The position numbers were made by a program, and so were the translations under genes. Source: Hyphomonas atlantica corrig. (GTDB lineage: Bacteria; Pseudomonadota; Alphaproteobacteria; Caulobacterales; Hyphomonadaceae). From it: 64,000 nucleotides of DNA. Below, one piece after another: positions 1 through 8,066 of this stretch; within the stretch, counting starts at the first letter, position 1; each line of letters opens with the position of its first letter. The notes beneath the pieces are model-generated. The model saw only the letters and a list, made by a program, of their open reading frames with translations, was not told where the DNA came from and searched no databases. Location of the stretch: positions 186,001 to 250,000 of the forward strand of contig NZ_AWFH01000001.1 of assembly GCF_000682715.1 (NCBI RefSeq), in the 5' to 3' direction.

Positions 1-927
1 AGCAAGGGTGACGACACCCTGCTGCGTGAAGCTGTAAATACGTCTTCGATAGAAGACACCACAGATATCACTTTGGAAACCCGTTTTCCCATCGCCTCCA
101 TGACAAAGAGCTTCACGGCGGCGCTGGTTCTGACGCTGGTTGACGAGGGCAAGCTCGGTTTAGATCAGACGCTGGCTGAATTGCTGCCGGACTTTGACGC
201 ACCCTACGCTGACAAGGTCACGGTCCGCCACCTGCTGCAAAACCGGTCTGGCATTCCACACTACATCGACATACCCGGCTGGTTCGACAATGATGTGAAG
301 CGCGCCTTCACAGACAAGTCCTTCATGAAAGCAGTCGAAGGGCTGGATCTGAAGTTCACACCCGGCAGCGATTATCTGTACTCCAACGTCAATTACTTCT
401 TGTTGGCGCTCATCATTGATCGCTATTCGGGCATGGACTACGAGGCCAGTCTGCAGAAGCAGATCCTGGATCCGCTCGGCATGACGGCAACCGGTCAACT
501 CTATCAGGATCCAGACGGACTTGCCGTAAACTACCTCAAGCATAGTGACGGCACTTACGAAATTATCCCCGTCGTGAACCCGGTTCTGTTTCGCGGCACT
601 GCCTCCATGGTATCCACTGCGGACGACCTGAACACATGGGGACACGCTGTCATCGATGGCAAGATCTATTCGGAGGCGGCGGAAGCAGAAGCGTTCCATA
701 CCGACACGCCAATGGCCTGGACCGTTGCGGAGCTCCCCGTCTCTGAAGAACAGAGCGTTAGTGTCACCTATTATAATGGACGTCTGATCGGATATCTCAG
801 CTTGATCATGCTGGTCCCGGATGAGGATGGCGTAGTCGTCATCCTGAACAACAACACAGTCGGCTACGAGAACATGATCGGTCTGGCTGCGACATTGGCT
901 ACAAATTATTTCGGCAACGAGAACTAG
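1..927 (+). CDS. Serine hydrolase, beta-lactamase/class C family, 5' truncated by window edge
   Basis: The reading frame is open from base 1, so the start lies upstream; the TTG at 73 is only the first in-window start-like codon. The fold is that of class C beta-lactamase/DD-peptidase-like hydrolases: FPIASMTKS carries the SxxK nucleophile motif (codons about 97-108), and YLYSNVNY supplies the YxN motif about 100 residues later. The substrate cannot be told from sequence; this family includes esterases and D-aminopeptidases as well as beta-lactamases, so resistance should not be inferred. The stop at 925-927 overlaps the stop of the convergent mrp gene. No signal peptide can be judged because the N-terminus is missing. 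Confidence 0.8.
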   Translation, partial: SKGDDTLLREAVNTSSIEDTTDITLETRFPIASMTKSFTAALVLTLVDEGKLGLDQTLAELLPDFDAPYADKVTVRHLLQNRSGIPHYIDIPGWFDNDVKRAFTDKSFMKAVEGLDLKFTPGSDYLYSNVNYFLLALIIDRYSGMDYEASLQKQILDPLGMTATGQLYQDPDGLAVNYLKHSDGTYEIIPVVNPVLFRGTASMVSTADDLNTWGHAVIDGKIYSEAAEAEAFHTDTPMAWTVAELPVSEEQSVSVTYYNGRLIGYLSLIMLVPDEDGVVVILNNNTVGYENMIGLAATLATNYFGNEN

Positions 928-2099
928 TCTTCGAACACAATGTCGGGTGTCGGCTTGGTCGCCAGTCCGTCCAGTTCGATGGCAACCTTGCGGGCCAGTT
1001 CGTGAAACAGCTGGCCAGCTGTTTCGTCGGTCAACGCCGCTGGCTGGCCGGAATCGCCGCCTTCGCGGACCGCCTGAAGCATCGGCAGTTCAGCCAGCAG
1101 AGGCAAGCCGAGGGCGTTGGCCGTGGCCGAACCGCCGCCCTGCCCCATCAGGTAATGCCGGTTGCCGGCCGGGTCTTCAAACCAGCTCATCGTCTCGACA
1201 ATACCCAGCACCGGCACTTCGGTTTTCGCGAACATGGCAGCGCCGCGCCGGACATCAGCCAAGGCAACTTCCTGCGGTGTCGTGACGATCAGCGCCGCGG
1301 TCACCGGAATGCGTTGGGCAATGGTCAATTGTGCATCGCCCGTGCCCGGCGGAGTGTCGATGATGAGTATGTCCAGCGGGTCTTCCGGAGTGCCCCATTC
1401 GGCATCGTTCAGCATCTGCGTGATCGCTGACATGACAATCGGTCCGCGCCAGATCATCGGTGCGTCCGGGTCGGACAAATAGCCGATCGACAAGGTCTTC
1501 AGGCCTGCCGCCTCGACGGGCAGCAGTTTTCCGCTCTCCTGAGACGTGGTTGGCTCGCTTGAAACCGTGCCCAGCATGGTGGGAATGGACGGCCCATAAA
1601 TGTCGGCATCCATCAGCCCGACCTTCATGCCCGCCTTCGCCATGGCCACGGCCAGATTGACCGAGACTGTGGACTTACCCACACCGCCCTTGGCACTGGC
1701 GACGACCAGAATGCGGGAAATGCCGGGAATGGAAGATTTAGGCGCAGCAGACGGCACCTTGCCCTGCTGCAGGGCGTCGTCAGACAGCCGGGCGCCTTTC
1801 CGCACGCGTTTCGAGGCGGGTGTGTGAGACAAGTGAACTTCCTTTGAAGGGGCGCTGGCGGCGCGCTCAGCCGTCAGGACGCTGCTGACAGAGCTCACGC
1901 CCGAGATCAGTTCAACCTTGCCCTCGGCTTCGATTCGGCGCGCCTCGGCGGCCTCTGGCTGAGCCGGATCGGCCTTGATCACCAGCACCACCCGGCCGTC
2001 CTCACCAATGGTCACCGATTCCAACCAATCGGGCTGCCCGAGGGCCTGGATGATCTTTTCCTCGAGTTTCCGGCGTGATTTATCCTTTGATCCGAACAA
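924..2099 (-). CDS. mrp: Mrp/NBP35-type P-loop ATPase, Fe-S cluster carrier
   Basis: Soluble ATPase that binds and transfers Fe-S clusters to apoproteins. A short N-terminal region resembling the FSCA/DUF59 module precedes the ParA-like ATPase domain. The deviant Walker A reads ASAKGGVGKSTVSVNLA (GKGG-like with the signature lysine), the switch region is DADIYGPSIPTMLG, and Walker B is DILIIDTPPGTGDAQLT. The CxxC cluster ligand of the family is not evident in the C-terminal part, which I note as odd. The start is uncertain: a GTG at 2144 opens the frame but has no Shine-Dalgarno sequence, whereas TTG at 2099 has GGAG about nine bases upstream; I chose 2099. Divergent from hflK, convergent with the serine hydrolase. 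Confidence 0.85.
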   Translation of the reverse strand: MFGSKDKSRRKLEEKIIQALGQPDWLESVTIGEDGRVVLVIKADPAQPEAAEARRIEAEGKVELISGVSSVSSVLTAERAASAPSKEVHLSHTPASKRVRKGARLSDDALQQGKVPSAAPKSSIPGISRILVVASAKGGVGKSTVSVNLAVAMAKAGMKVGLMDADIYGPSIPTMLGTVSSEPTTSQESGKLLPVEAAGLKTLSIGYLSDPDAPMIWRGPIVMSAITQMLNDAEWGTPEDPLDILIIDTPPGTGDAQLTIAQRIPVTAALIVTTPQEVALADVRRGAAMFAKTEVPVLGIVETMSWFEDPAGNRHYLMGQGGGSATANALGLPLLAELPMLQAVREGGDSGQPAALTDETAGQLFHELARKVAIELDGLATKPTPDIVFED

Positions 2100-2122
2100 A
2101 ATCTGCGACTCCGCTGCTCTTG

Positions 2123-2140
2123 ATGCCTGCAAACAGGCAT
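2123..2140. repeat. Perfect inverted repeat in the mrp/hflK divergent region
   Basis: ATGCCTG and CAGGCAT (7 bp arms, CAAA spacer) form a perfect inverted repeat. It sits between the likely mrp start at 2099 and the hflK start at 2198. It could be an operator for the divergent pair or a 5' UTR hairpin of mrp. No T-run follows on either strand, so it is not a terminator. Confidence 0.45.
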
Positions 2141-2197
2141 GCACTTATCATCAAAGCGCCTATATAGAACCCATGCACAGCAATACAGGGAGGGCAC

Positions 2198-3325
2198 ATG
2201 CCCTGGGATGACAAGACTAAATCCAGCGGCCCTTGGGGCGGCGAGGGTGGAAACAATGGAGGCGGCAAGGATGGCGACTCTCCATGGAACCGGCCTGGCG
2301 GCTCTGGCGGCAGCGGGGGCAATGACCTCGAAGAACAGATGCGGCGCATGCAGGAACGCTTTCGCCAGCGCGGCGGTGGCGGTGGAAACCGCCGTGGCGG
2401 CGGAGGCGGTGGCGGGACCAATTTCGGTCCGCTAGGCTTTCTCGTCATTGCCGGTATCGCCCTGCTCGCATGGCTGTCCACCAGCGTCGTGATGGTGGAT
2501 CCGGGCCAGCAGGCCTCTGTCTTCCGCTTCGGGAAATGGCAAACGAATTTCGGGCCCGGCCTGCACTTCCACCTGCCCGCTCCGTTCGAACAGCACGAAC
2601 TGGTAGAAGTTGAGGCGCGCCGGAAAACCGAAATCGGCCAGACCATCGACGAAAGCCTGATGCTGACCGAAGACGAGAACATCGTCGACCTGCAATTCTC
2701 CGTCTTCTGGCGCGTGCGCCCGGATGCGCCCCAGGACTACATCCTGAACGTGCGCCAACCGGACATTGCCGTCGAAATGGTCGCGGAATCGGTGATGCGC
2801 GAAGTCGTCGGCAAGACGAAACTGCAAAGCGTGATCACCACAGAGCGGGACGTTGTTCAGAACGAGGTCGCCCAACAGGTTCAAACCTTGCTGGATGACT
2901 ATCGCGCCGGGATTCGCATCCTGAGTATCCAAATCGACAAGGCTGACCCGCCCCAGCAGGTCATCGAGGCCTTCAACGATGTGAACGTCGCCGAACAGGA
3001 CGCCGAGACCAACATCAACCAGGCCACGCAGTACGCCAACCAGATCGTGCCTCAGGCGCGGGGTACGGCCCAGCGCCTGCTCCAGGAAGCTGAAGGCTAT
3101 CGTGACCAGATCGTCGCGGACGCCCAGGGTGAAGCGTCCCGCTTCGAACAGATCTATGAGGAGTACCGCAAGGCGCCGCGCGTCACGCGGGAACGCATGT
3201 ATCTCGAAACCATGGAACGCGTGCTTGAACGCACTGAAAAGACCATTCTCGACAGCCAGTCCGGCGCAGTGCCCTATCTGCCGCTGGATCGGGTGCAGTC
3301 CGGTAACCGCGGAGGACAGAACTGA
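2198..3325 (+). CDS. hflK: HflK, FtsH protease modulator (SPFH/prohibitin family)
   Basis: Inner-membrane SPFH protein that partners HflC in the large assembly surrounding FtsH and modulating membrane protein degradation. The first 75 residues are extremely Gly-rich with runs of GGGGG, as is usual in HflK but pronounced here. A single TM helix follows at about residues 81-100 (FLVIAGIALLAWLSTSVV), then the SPFH domain from VDPGQQASVFRFGKW and a C-terminal helical region with RGTAQRLLQEAEGYRDQIV. The ATG is preceded by AGGGAGGG. Its TGA overlaps the hflC ATG by one base (TGATG), which implies translational coupling. Confidence 0.95.
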   Translation: MPWDDKTKSSGPWGGEGGNNGGGKDGDSPWNRPGGSGGSGGNDLEEQMRRMQERFRQRGGGGGNRRGGGGGGGTNFGPLGFLVIAGIALLAWLSTSVVMVDPGQQASVFRFGKWQTNFGPGLHFHLPAPFEQHELVEVEARRKTEIGQTIDESLMLTEDENIVDLQFSVFWRVRPDAPQDYILNVRQPDIAVEMVAESVMREVVGKTKLQSVITTERDVVQNEVAQQVQTLLDDYRAGIRILSIQIDKADPPQQVIEAFNDVNVAEQDAETNINQATQYANQIVPQARGTAQRLLQEAEGYRDQIVADAQGEASRFEQIYEEYRKAPRVTRERMYLETMERVLERTEKTILDSQSGAVPYLPLDRVQSGNRGGQN

Positions 3326-4221
3326 TGCGTAACCTTAGCTGGCTGGCACTTGCCCTGATCGCGATTGTCGTGGTCGCCATCGTGAACTCTTTCTATGTCG
3401 TGCGCCAGGATGAGCAGGCCCTGATCCTTCAGGTCGGTGAACCGCGCGCAGTCATCAACCCACCCGGCACGGATGAAGCCGGTCTCTACTTCAAGATCCC
3501 GGTCATCCAGACCGTCGAAAAGCTGGACCGCAAGAATCTCGGCCTCGACATCGAGAACATCGAAGTCCTGGCGTCGGACCAGCGCCGTCTGGATGTTGAC
3601 GCTTTCGTCCGGTGGCGCATCAGCGATCCGCTGAAATTCTATCAGAGCCTTCGCGACATTCGCCGCGCCTCGACCCAGCTGAATGATGTGACCAAAGCAT
3701 CTATCCGTGAAGTCATGGGTGACGTGCCGGTGCCGGAAATCATCTCCGGTCAGCGTGCCGAACTGATGGACAATATCCGCTCGAAAGTGGCCGCTGAACT
3801 CGCCGATGATGGTATTTCCATCGTAGACGTACGAATTCGTCAGGCAGACTTGCCGCGCGAAGTGGCAAACGGTGTCTACAGCCGGATGCAGACAGCGCGT
3901 AAGCAGGAAGCCGAACGTATCCGGGCCGAGGGCGAAGAACGTGCCCGCCTGATCCGCGCCCAGGCTGAACGTGAAAAGACCGTGATTGAAGCCCAGGCCC
4001 GCGAACAGTCGGAAATCATCCGGGGTGAAGGCGACGCCCTCTCCACCGAGATTTACGCCAACGCCTATGGCAAGGACCCGGAATTCTTCCGGTTCCAGAG
4101 AGCCCTCATTGCCTGCGAGAAGTCTCTCCGTGAAGGCACACGCATCGTGGTTGGCCCGGATTCTCTCGGCCTGTGCGACGAGTTCATCAATCGGGCCCGT
4201 GCAAATGGCGGCTCCCGTTAG
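3325..4221 (+). CDS. hflC: HflC, FtsH protease modulator
   Basis: Second SPFH subunit of the HflK-HflC complex. An N-terminal membrane anchor (residues about 4-22, SWLALALIAIVVVAIVNSFYVV) is followed by the SPFH domain (VRQDEQALILQVGEP...) and a long charged coiled coil with repeated EAERIRAEGEERARLIRAQAE-like segments. It ends with the family-typical FFRFQRALIACEKSLREGTRIVVGPDS. Length 298 aa is normal. It starts on the overlapping TGATG with hflK and is followed 12 bases later by the DUF2065 gene, the same order as in enterobacteria. Confidence 0.95.
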   Translation: MRNLSWLALALIAIVVVAIVNSFYVVRQDEQALILQVGEPRAVINPPGTDEAGLYFKIPVIQTVEKLDRKNLGLDIENIEVLASDQRRLDVDAFVRWRISDPLKFYQSLRDIRRASTQLNDVTKASIREVMGDVPVPEIISGQRAELMDNIRSKVAAELADDGISIVDVRIRQADLPREVANGVYSRMQTARKQEAERIRAEGEERARLIRAQAEREKTVIEAQAREQSEIIRGEGDALSTEIYANAYGKDPEFFRFQRALIACEKSLREGTRIVVGPDSLGLCDEFINRARANGGSR

Positions 4222-4233
4222 GGCCCGGCGAAG

Positions 4234-4431
4234 ATGAGCCTGCAACTGATCCTGCTCGGGATCGGCATGTGGTTGTTTTTGGAGGGGGTGGCCTATGCGG
4301 CCGCCCCCGACTTCATGCGGCGCCTGGCAGAATATCTCTCCCGCATGCCCCCGCGGGAGATCGCTCTGGCCGGCATCGGATCGGCCGCTGTGGGCGCGAT
4401 CCTCATTGTCATTGCAGTCCGCGTCCTCTGA
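4234..4431 (+). CDS. DUF2065 (YjeT-like) small membrane protein
   Basis: A 65-residue protein with two predicted TM helices: residues 2-20 (LQLILLGIGMWLFLEGVAY) and 46-64 (LAGIGSAAVGAILIVIAV). Between them lies the family-typical FMRRLAEYLSRMPPRE loop. DUF2065/YjeT proteins commonly sit next to hflKC, and this one starts 12 bases after hflC, so it should be co-transcribed. Its biochemical role is unknown; a part in the FtsH-HflKC assembly is inference from position only. Confidence 0.85.
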   Translation: MSLQLILLGIGMWLFLEGVAYAAAPDFMRRLAEYLSRMPPREIALAGIGSAAVGAILIVIAVRVL

Positions 4432-4512
4432 ACCTGTTGCAACACGCCCGCAAAGCGCCATAGTTTAAAAATATTGCTGTAGATTGTGCTTCGAAAGGAG
4501 GCTCAGCGGCCT

Positions 4513-5970
4513 ATGCGCATTTCGGCCCTTGCTGCCTTGATCCTGATGAGTTCGGCGTCCGCCGCCCTGCCTGCCCATGCACAGGCGAGCCTGTCTGAAC
4601 GCGTTGATGGAATTGACCAGAAGGTCCAGCCGCAAAGTTTCCGGGATCTGTCGAAACGACTGATGCCCGCCGTGGTGAACATCTCCACCTCGCAAACCAT
4701 TGCGCCTGACGGCATGCCGACCTTCCCGGAAGGGTCGCCAATGGAGCGCTTCAATGAGTTCTTTGGGCGCGACGAAGAAGGGTTCCGCCGTGAGGGCTCA
4801 CTCGGGTCCGGCTTTGTCATTTCGCCAGACGGCATCATCATCACGAACAATCATGTGATCGAGAACGCCGACGAGATCGACATCAATTTCTCGAATGGCC
4901 GCGTGCTGAAGGCTGAACTGATCGGCCGCGACAGCGATACAGACCTTGCGGTTCTCAAGGTCGAGTCATCGACCCCCCTTCCCTTTGTGGACCTTGCAGA
5001 CAGCGATAAGGCCGAAGTTGGCGACTGGGTGATCGCAATCGGCAATCCGTTCGGCTTTGGCGGATCGGTTTCTGCCGGCATTATCTCCGCGCGCAACCGT
5101 GATCTCAATGCAGGTCGCTCAGACGACTTCATTCAGACCGACGCAGCCATCAACCGCGGGAATTCCGGCGGTCCATTGTTCAATCTTGGTGGCGAAGTTG
5201 TTGGCGTGAACACGGCCATCATCTCACCAACAGGTGGCTCTGTCGGTATCGGCTTCTCGGTGCCAGCCAATCTGGTGAAGCGCATCTCCGACCAGCTGAT
5301 CAAGGAAGGCCGCGTCCGCCGCGCCTGGCTGGGCGTGAATGTGCAGGACGCAGATGAAACGCTGGTTCGCGCTTACAAGGCCACTGGCAAGGGCGGCGTG
5401 ATCATCACAAGGATCACTGATGACGGCCCCGCTGCAAACTCCGATATGGAAGTTGGGGATCTCGTGCTGCGCTTCGACGGCCAGACCGTCACCAGCGTGC
5501 GCGAACTTACCCGCCTCATCTCTGACACCGAAATTGGCCGAACCGTGCCAATCGCGCTCGTCCGCGATGGCAAGGCGCGAACCGTCAATGTCACGCTCGG
5601 AGAGCTGGAAGATGATGACACAACGGAAGAACTGAATGCGGCGCTCGACGCCCCGGCCAGCTCAAACGATCTCGGCGCAGAGCTTACCAGCCTCGATGAT
5701 GATGTCCGACGGCGCTACGGCATTCCGAATGATGTTGATGGCGTTGCGGTGACCACTGTGTCTGCACGTGGCCGCTCCTTCGGCAAACTGCGCCGCGGCG
5801 ATGTGGTGATGGAAGTGAACTTTGAGCGCGTCTCGACTGTATCCGACACGATCAGCAAGGTCGAAACAGCCATGACCACACCGCACCAGCCCTTGTTGCT
5901 GCGTGTGAAGCGTCGCGGCGAAGCTGGCTGGTTCGATCAGTTCATCTCTATCGACCTGACCAATTCCTGA
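4513..5970 (+). CDS. DegP/Do-like periplasmic serine protease (HtrA family)
   Basis: Secreted protease/chaperone for misfolded envelope proteins. ATG at 4513 is preferred over the in-frame GTG at 4486, because AAAGGAGG (about 4494-4501) lies between them and the peptide from 4513 is a clean signal sequence (MRISALAALILMSSASAALPAHA). Counting from this start, the triad is His114 (TNNHVIEN), Asp144 (SDTDLAVLKV) and Ser218 (NRGNSGGPL). Two PDZ domains follow (about 265-355 and 375-475). Length 485 aa matches the Do family. It lies 80 bases after the hflC/DUF2065 cluster, with its own likely promoter in the AT-rich gap, and its stop abuts the stop of convergent serB. Confidence 0.93.
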   Translation: MRISALAALILMSSASAALPAHAQASLSERVDGIDQKVQPQSFRDLSKRLMPAVVNISTSQTIAPDGMPTFPEGSPMERFNEFFGRDEEGFRREGSLGSGFVISPDGIIITNNHVIENADEIDINFSNGRVLKAELIGRDSDTDLAVLKVESSTPLPFVDLADSDKAEVGDWVIAIGNPFGFGGSVSAGIISARNRDLNAGRSDDFIQTDAAINRGNSGGPLFNLGGEVVGVNTAIISPTGGSVGIGFSVPANLVKRISDQLIKEGRVRRAWLGVNVQDADETLVRAYKATGKGGVIITRITDDGPAANSDMEVGDLVLRFDGQTVTSVRELTRLISDTEIGRTVPIALVRDGKARTVNVTLGELEDDDTTEELNAALDAPASSNDLGAELTSLDDDVRRRYGIPNDVDGVAVTTVSARGRSFGKLRRGDVVMEVNFERVSTVSDTISKVETAMTTPHQPLLLRVKRRGEAGWFDQFISIDLTNS

Positions 5971-6891
5971 TCAGCCGGTTACGAACTCATCAACATGATA
6001 GCCCTGGAAGAACAGGGCCGTGTGCAAGTCTGTGTGCGTGATGGCGGCGTGCGCCTCCGCCGCAACAATGGGCTTGGCCTTGTAGGCAATACCCAGTCCC
6101 GCTGCCTTGATCATGGCAAGATCATTGGCGCCATCGCCCAGCGCAATCGCATCCGCGCGGCCAAGCCCGTTCTCGGCTGACACTTCGTCCAGCGCCGACA
6201 GCTTCGCCTCACGGCCGAGGATTGGCAGGCCAACCTCCCCTGTCAGGGCGGCGCCGTCATCAATCAGCGTGTTGCCGCGATGGGCGACAAAGCCCGCCTC
6301 TTCCGCCACGCGGCCAGTGAAGAAAGTGAACCCGCCAGACACCAGCACCGTGACAGCGCCGCTCGCCTTCATCGTCTCAACCAGCGTCTTCGCGCCCGTA
6401 TTCAGCGTGATGCGCGCATCATAAGCATCCTGCAGCGCTTTGAGGTCCAGCCCCTTGAGCATCGCGACGCGGGTCGTCAGGGCGCCTTCGAAGTCCAGCT
6501 CTCCACGCATCGCGCGCTCGGTGATCGCCGACACTTCGGCTTTCAGACCGGCGAAGTCTGCCAGTTCGTCCAGGCATTCCTGGCCAATGATCGTGGAATC
6601 CATATCCGAAATCAGCAGGCGCTTGCGCCGGTTTTCGCCAGGCAAGAACGCTGCGTCCATCTCGGCGTCATGCAATGCTGAGAGCACAGGCTGAAGCATT
6701 TCTGACGGCAGAGTGGGTATAGTGGCCTCGACGGCCGCAACATCTCCCATCTGGCCAAGACTTGTGATCGCCTCCACGCGGGTTGCGGGTGCAATGTCGC
6801 GCAAGATCATGCTGAGACGCGAGGCGATATTGTCCTCAGGGGCATTTGCGGCGGCAACAAGGATCATCGAATTCACTGCTTTCTCGTTCAT
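5971..6891 (-). CDS. serB: Phosphoserine phosphatase SerB
   Basis: Catalyses the last step of L-serine synthesis, dephosphorylating O-phospho-L-serine. HAD-superfamily motifs are complete: motif I DMDST (ISDMDSTIIGQE, with the nucleophile and acid/base Asp), motif II LVSGGFT, and motif III GDGANDLAM. The family-specific ECLDELADFAG follows motif I. The N-terminal 80-90 residues look like the degenerate ACT-like region of longer SerB proteins. Length is 306 aa with the start at 6891; an internal Met eight codons in (MILVAAANAPEDN) is an alternative. Convergent with degP and divergent from miaA. Confidence 0.93.
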   Translation of the reverse strand: MNEKAVNSMILVAAANAPEDNIASRLSMILRDIAPATRVEAITSLGQMGDVAAVEATIPTLPSEMLQPVLSALHDAEMDAAFLPGENRRKRLLISDMDSTIIGQECLDELADFAGLKAEVSAITERAMRGELDFEGALTTRVAMLKGLDLKALQDAYDARITLNTGAKTLVETMKASGAVTVLVSGGFTFFTGRVAEEAGFVAHRGNTLIDDGAALTGEVGLPILGREAKLSALDEVSAENGLGRADAIALGDGANDLAMIKAAGLGIAYKAKPIVAAEAHAAITHTDLHTALFFQGYHVDEFVTG

Positions 6892-6938
6892 TCCCGCCTC
6901 ATCACGGGTTTCCTAGCCGCTGACAAGCCCTTACCGTT

Positions 6939-7895
6939 ATGAAGATGACACCAGCCATCCTTATTCACGGGCCAACAGCCAGCGGAAAAACCGCGCTCGC
7001 CATAGATGTTGCACGTCGCCTGGGCGGCGAAGTGGTCAACGCAGACTCGATGCAGGTCTACCGGGACCTGCAAGTGATCTCGGCCCGCCCAACCGAGGAA
7101 GAGATGGACGGCGTGCCTCACCATTTGTTCGGTCATGTCGATGCGGCGCATCGCTATTCCACCGGCGACTGGCTGGAAGAAGTGCGCGCCACGATCCGCA
7201 ACCTGGAACTGAGGGGCAAACGCGCCATTTTGGTGGGCGGCACTGGACTCTACCTGCTGGCCATGACGCAGGGCCTGTCGAACATCCCACCTGTGCCGGA
7301 GGATGTGCGCGCGGACGTGCGGGCTATTGCCGATGCCGAAGGGGCAGAAGGCCTGCGCAACCGCCTCACCCCTGTGGACCCGGAAACAGCTGCACGTCTC
7401 GGCACGGGAGACCGCCAGCGGCTCGCCCGCGCCTATGAGGTCTATCTGGCCACCGGCAAGCCGATCACCGATTTCCAGAAGAACCGCCAGCCGCCGGTCC
7501 TGAAGGATGGCGAATGGATCGGCTTTGCGCTCACCCCACCTCGGGCAAAACTCTATCAGAAGATCGATCGCCGCTTTGAAGGCATGCTGATGCAAGGGGC
7601 GATGGAAGAGGCCCGCCAGCTCATAAAACGCGACCTCGATCCCGAACTTCCTGCAATGAAAGCACATGGAATGCCGTGGCTGGCTGCCTTTGCGCGCGGA
7701 GAGATAACGGCAGAATTTGCCGCAGAAAACGCCAAACGCGACACAAGACGCTACGCAAAGCGACAATTCACGTGGATTGGTCGCCAATTTCCCTTCTGGC
7801 CGCGCATTCCTTCACCCGAACCGGAAGACCGTTTGAGGGTTATTCTTGCCTTGTATAGGGAGATTGACAGCCCGGTTGAGGCAGATTATTCCTGA
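6939..7895 (+). CDS. miaA: tRNA dimethylallyltransferase MiaA
   Basis: Transfers the dimethylallyl group to A37 of tRNAs reading UNN codons. The P-loop is GPTASGKTALA (residues 8-18), followed by the substrate-contacting NADSMQVYRDLQVISARPT and the GGTGLYL motif. The 318 aa length is typical. It sits directly upstream of the ilvB leader region: the miaA stop is 25 bases before the leader peptide start, so read-through from miaA into the ilv attenuator is possible. MiaA-dependent modification affects decoding of UUA/UUG and similar codons, which may matter for nearby leader-peptide control (inference). Confidence 0.94.
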   Translation: MKMTPAILIHGPTASGKTALAIDVARRLGGEVVNADSMQVYRDLQVISARPTEEEMDGVPHHLFGHVDAAHRYSTGDWLEEVRATIRNLELRGKRAILVGGTGLYLLAMTQGLSNIPPVPEDVRADVRAIADAEGAEGLRNRLTPVDPETAARLGTGDRQRLARAYEVYLATGKPITDFQKNRQPPVLKDGEWIGFALTPPRAKLYQKIDRRFEGMLMQGAMEEARQLIKRDLDPELPAMKAHGMPWLAAFARGEITAEFAAENAKRDTRRYAKRQFTWIGRQFPFWPRIPSPEPEDRLRVILALYREIDSPVEADYS

Positions 7896-7920
7896 TCCCC
7901 GACGTTGGAGGAAACGCACC

Positions 7921-7959
7921 GTGCGCACGAATGTGGTACTCGTTATTAAGCACCCGTGA
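7921..7959 (+). CDS. Putative branched-chain amino acid leader peptide of ilvB
   Basis: A 12-codon ORF reading MRTNVVLVIKHP. It starts at GTG 7921 behind a strong Shine-Dalgarno GGAGGAAA (7907-7914) and ends at TGA 7957-7959. Five consecutive codons encode Val-Val-Leu-Val-Ile, and several of them (GTA, GTT, ATT) are uncommon in this GC-rich genome. It ends just as a long RNA hairpin begins, with a T-tract terminator 40 bases further on and then ilvB. That is the layout of a ribosome-mediated attenuator sensing Val/Leu/Ile-tRNA charging. The peptide itself probably has no function beyond its translation. Confidence 0.8.
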   Translation: MRTNVVLVIKHP

Positions 7960-7988
7960 TTGGCTTTGAGTAAGCCAATTGCGGGTGC
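7950..7988 (+). promoter_or_regulatory. Long leader hairpin of the ilvB attenuator
   Basis: Bases 7950-7966 pair with 7972-7988 to give a 17 bp stem: GCACCCG with CGGGTGC, two G-U wobbles, then ATTGGCTT with AAGCCAAT, closed by loop TGAGT. The 5' arm contains the leader peptide stop codon, so ribosome position on the leader decides whether the stem can form. A GC palindrome (GTGCGCGCAC, 7985-7994) follows and could also pair with the GTGCGCAC at the leader start (7921-7928). Confidence 0.75.
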
Positions 7989-8000
7989 GCGCACATCAAG

Positions 8001-8027
8001 GGGCTCCATCGGGGCCCTTTTTCTTTT
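8001..8027 (+). terminator. Intrinsic terminator in the ilvB leader (attenuator)
   Basis: The stem GGGCTCC (8001-8007) / GGGGCCC (8011-8017), with loop ATC and one T-G wobble, is followed by TTTTTCTTTT (8018-8027). It lies 40 bases before the ilvB ATG and after the leader peptide, so it is most simply a conditional terminator of ilvB rather than the end of miaA. I could not identify a strong antiterminator helix by eye. Confidence 0.75.
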
Positions 8028-8066
8028 CCGATACAGTCCAGACCCAGCCCGACCAGAGACATTCCC

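Noticed and set aside
1-927. Antibiotic-resistance beta-lactamase
   Set aside because: SxxK and YxN are shared by many esterases and peptidases; no clear KTG motif and no supporting context.
2080-2682. Pro-rich minus-strand frame opposite the HflK N-terminus
   Set aside because: Poly-Pro arises from antisense reading of the Gly-rich codons of hflK.
3274-4461. Long minus-strand frame opposite hflC
   Set aside because: Antisense to a certain gene, no motif, runs through the DUF2065 gene as well.
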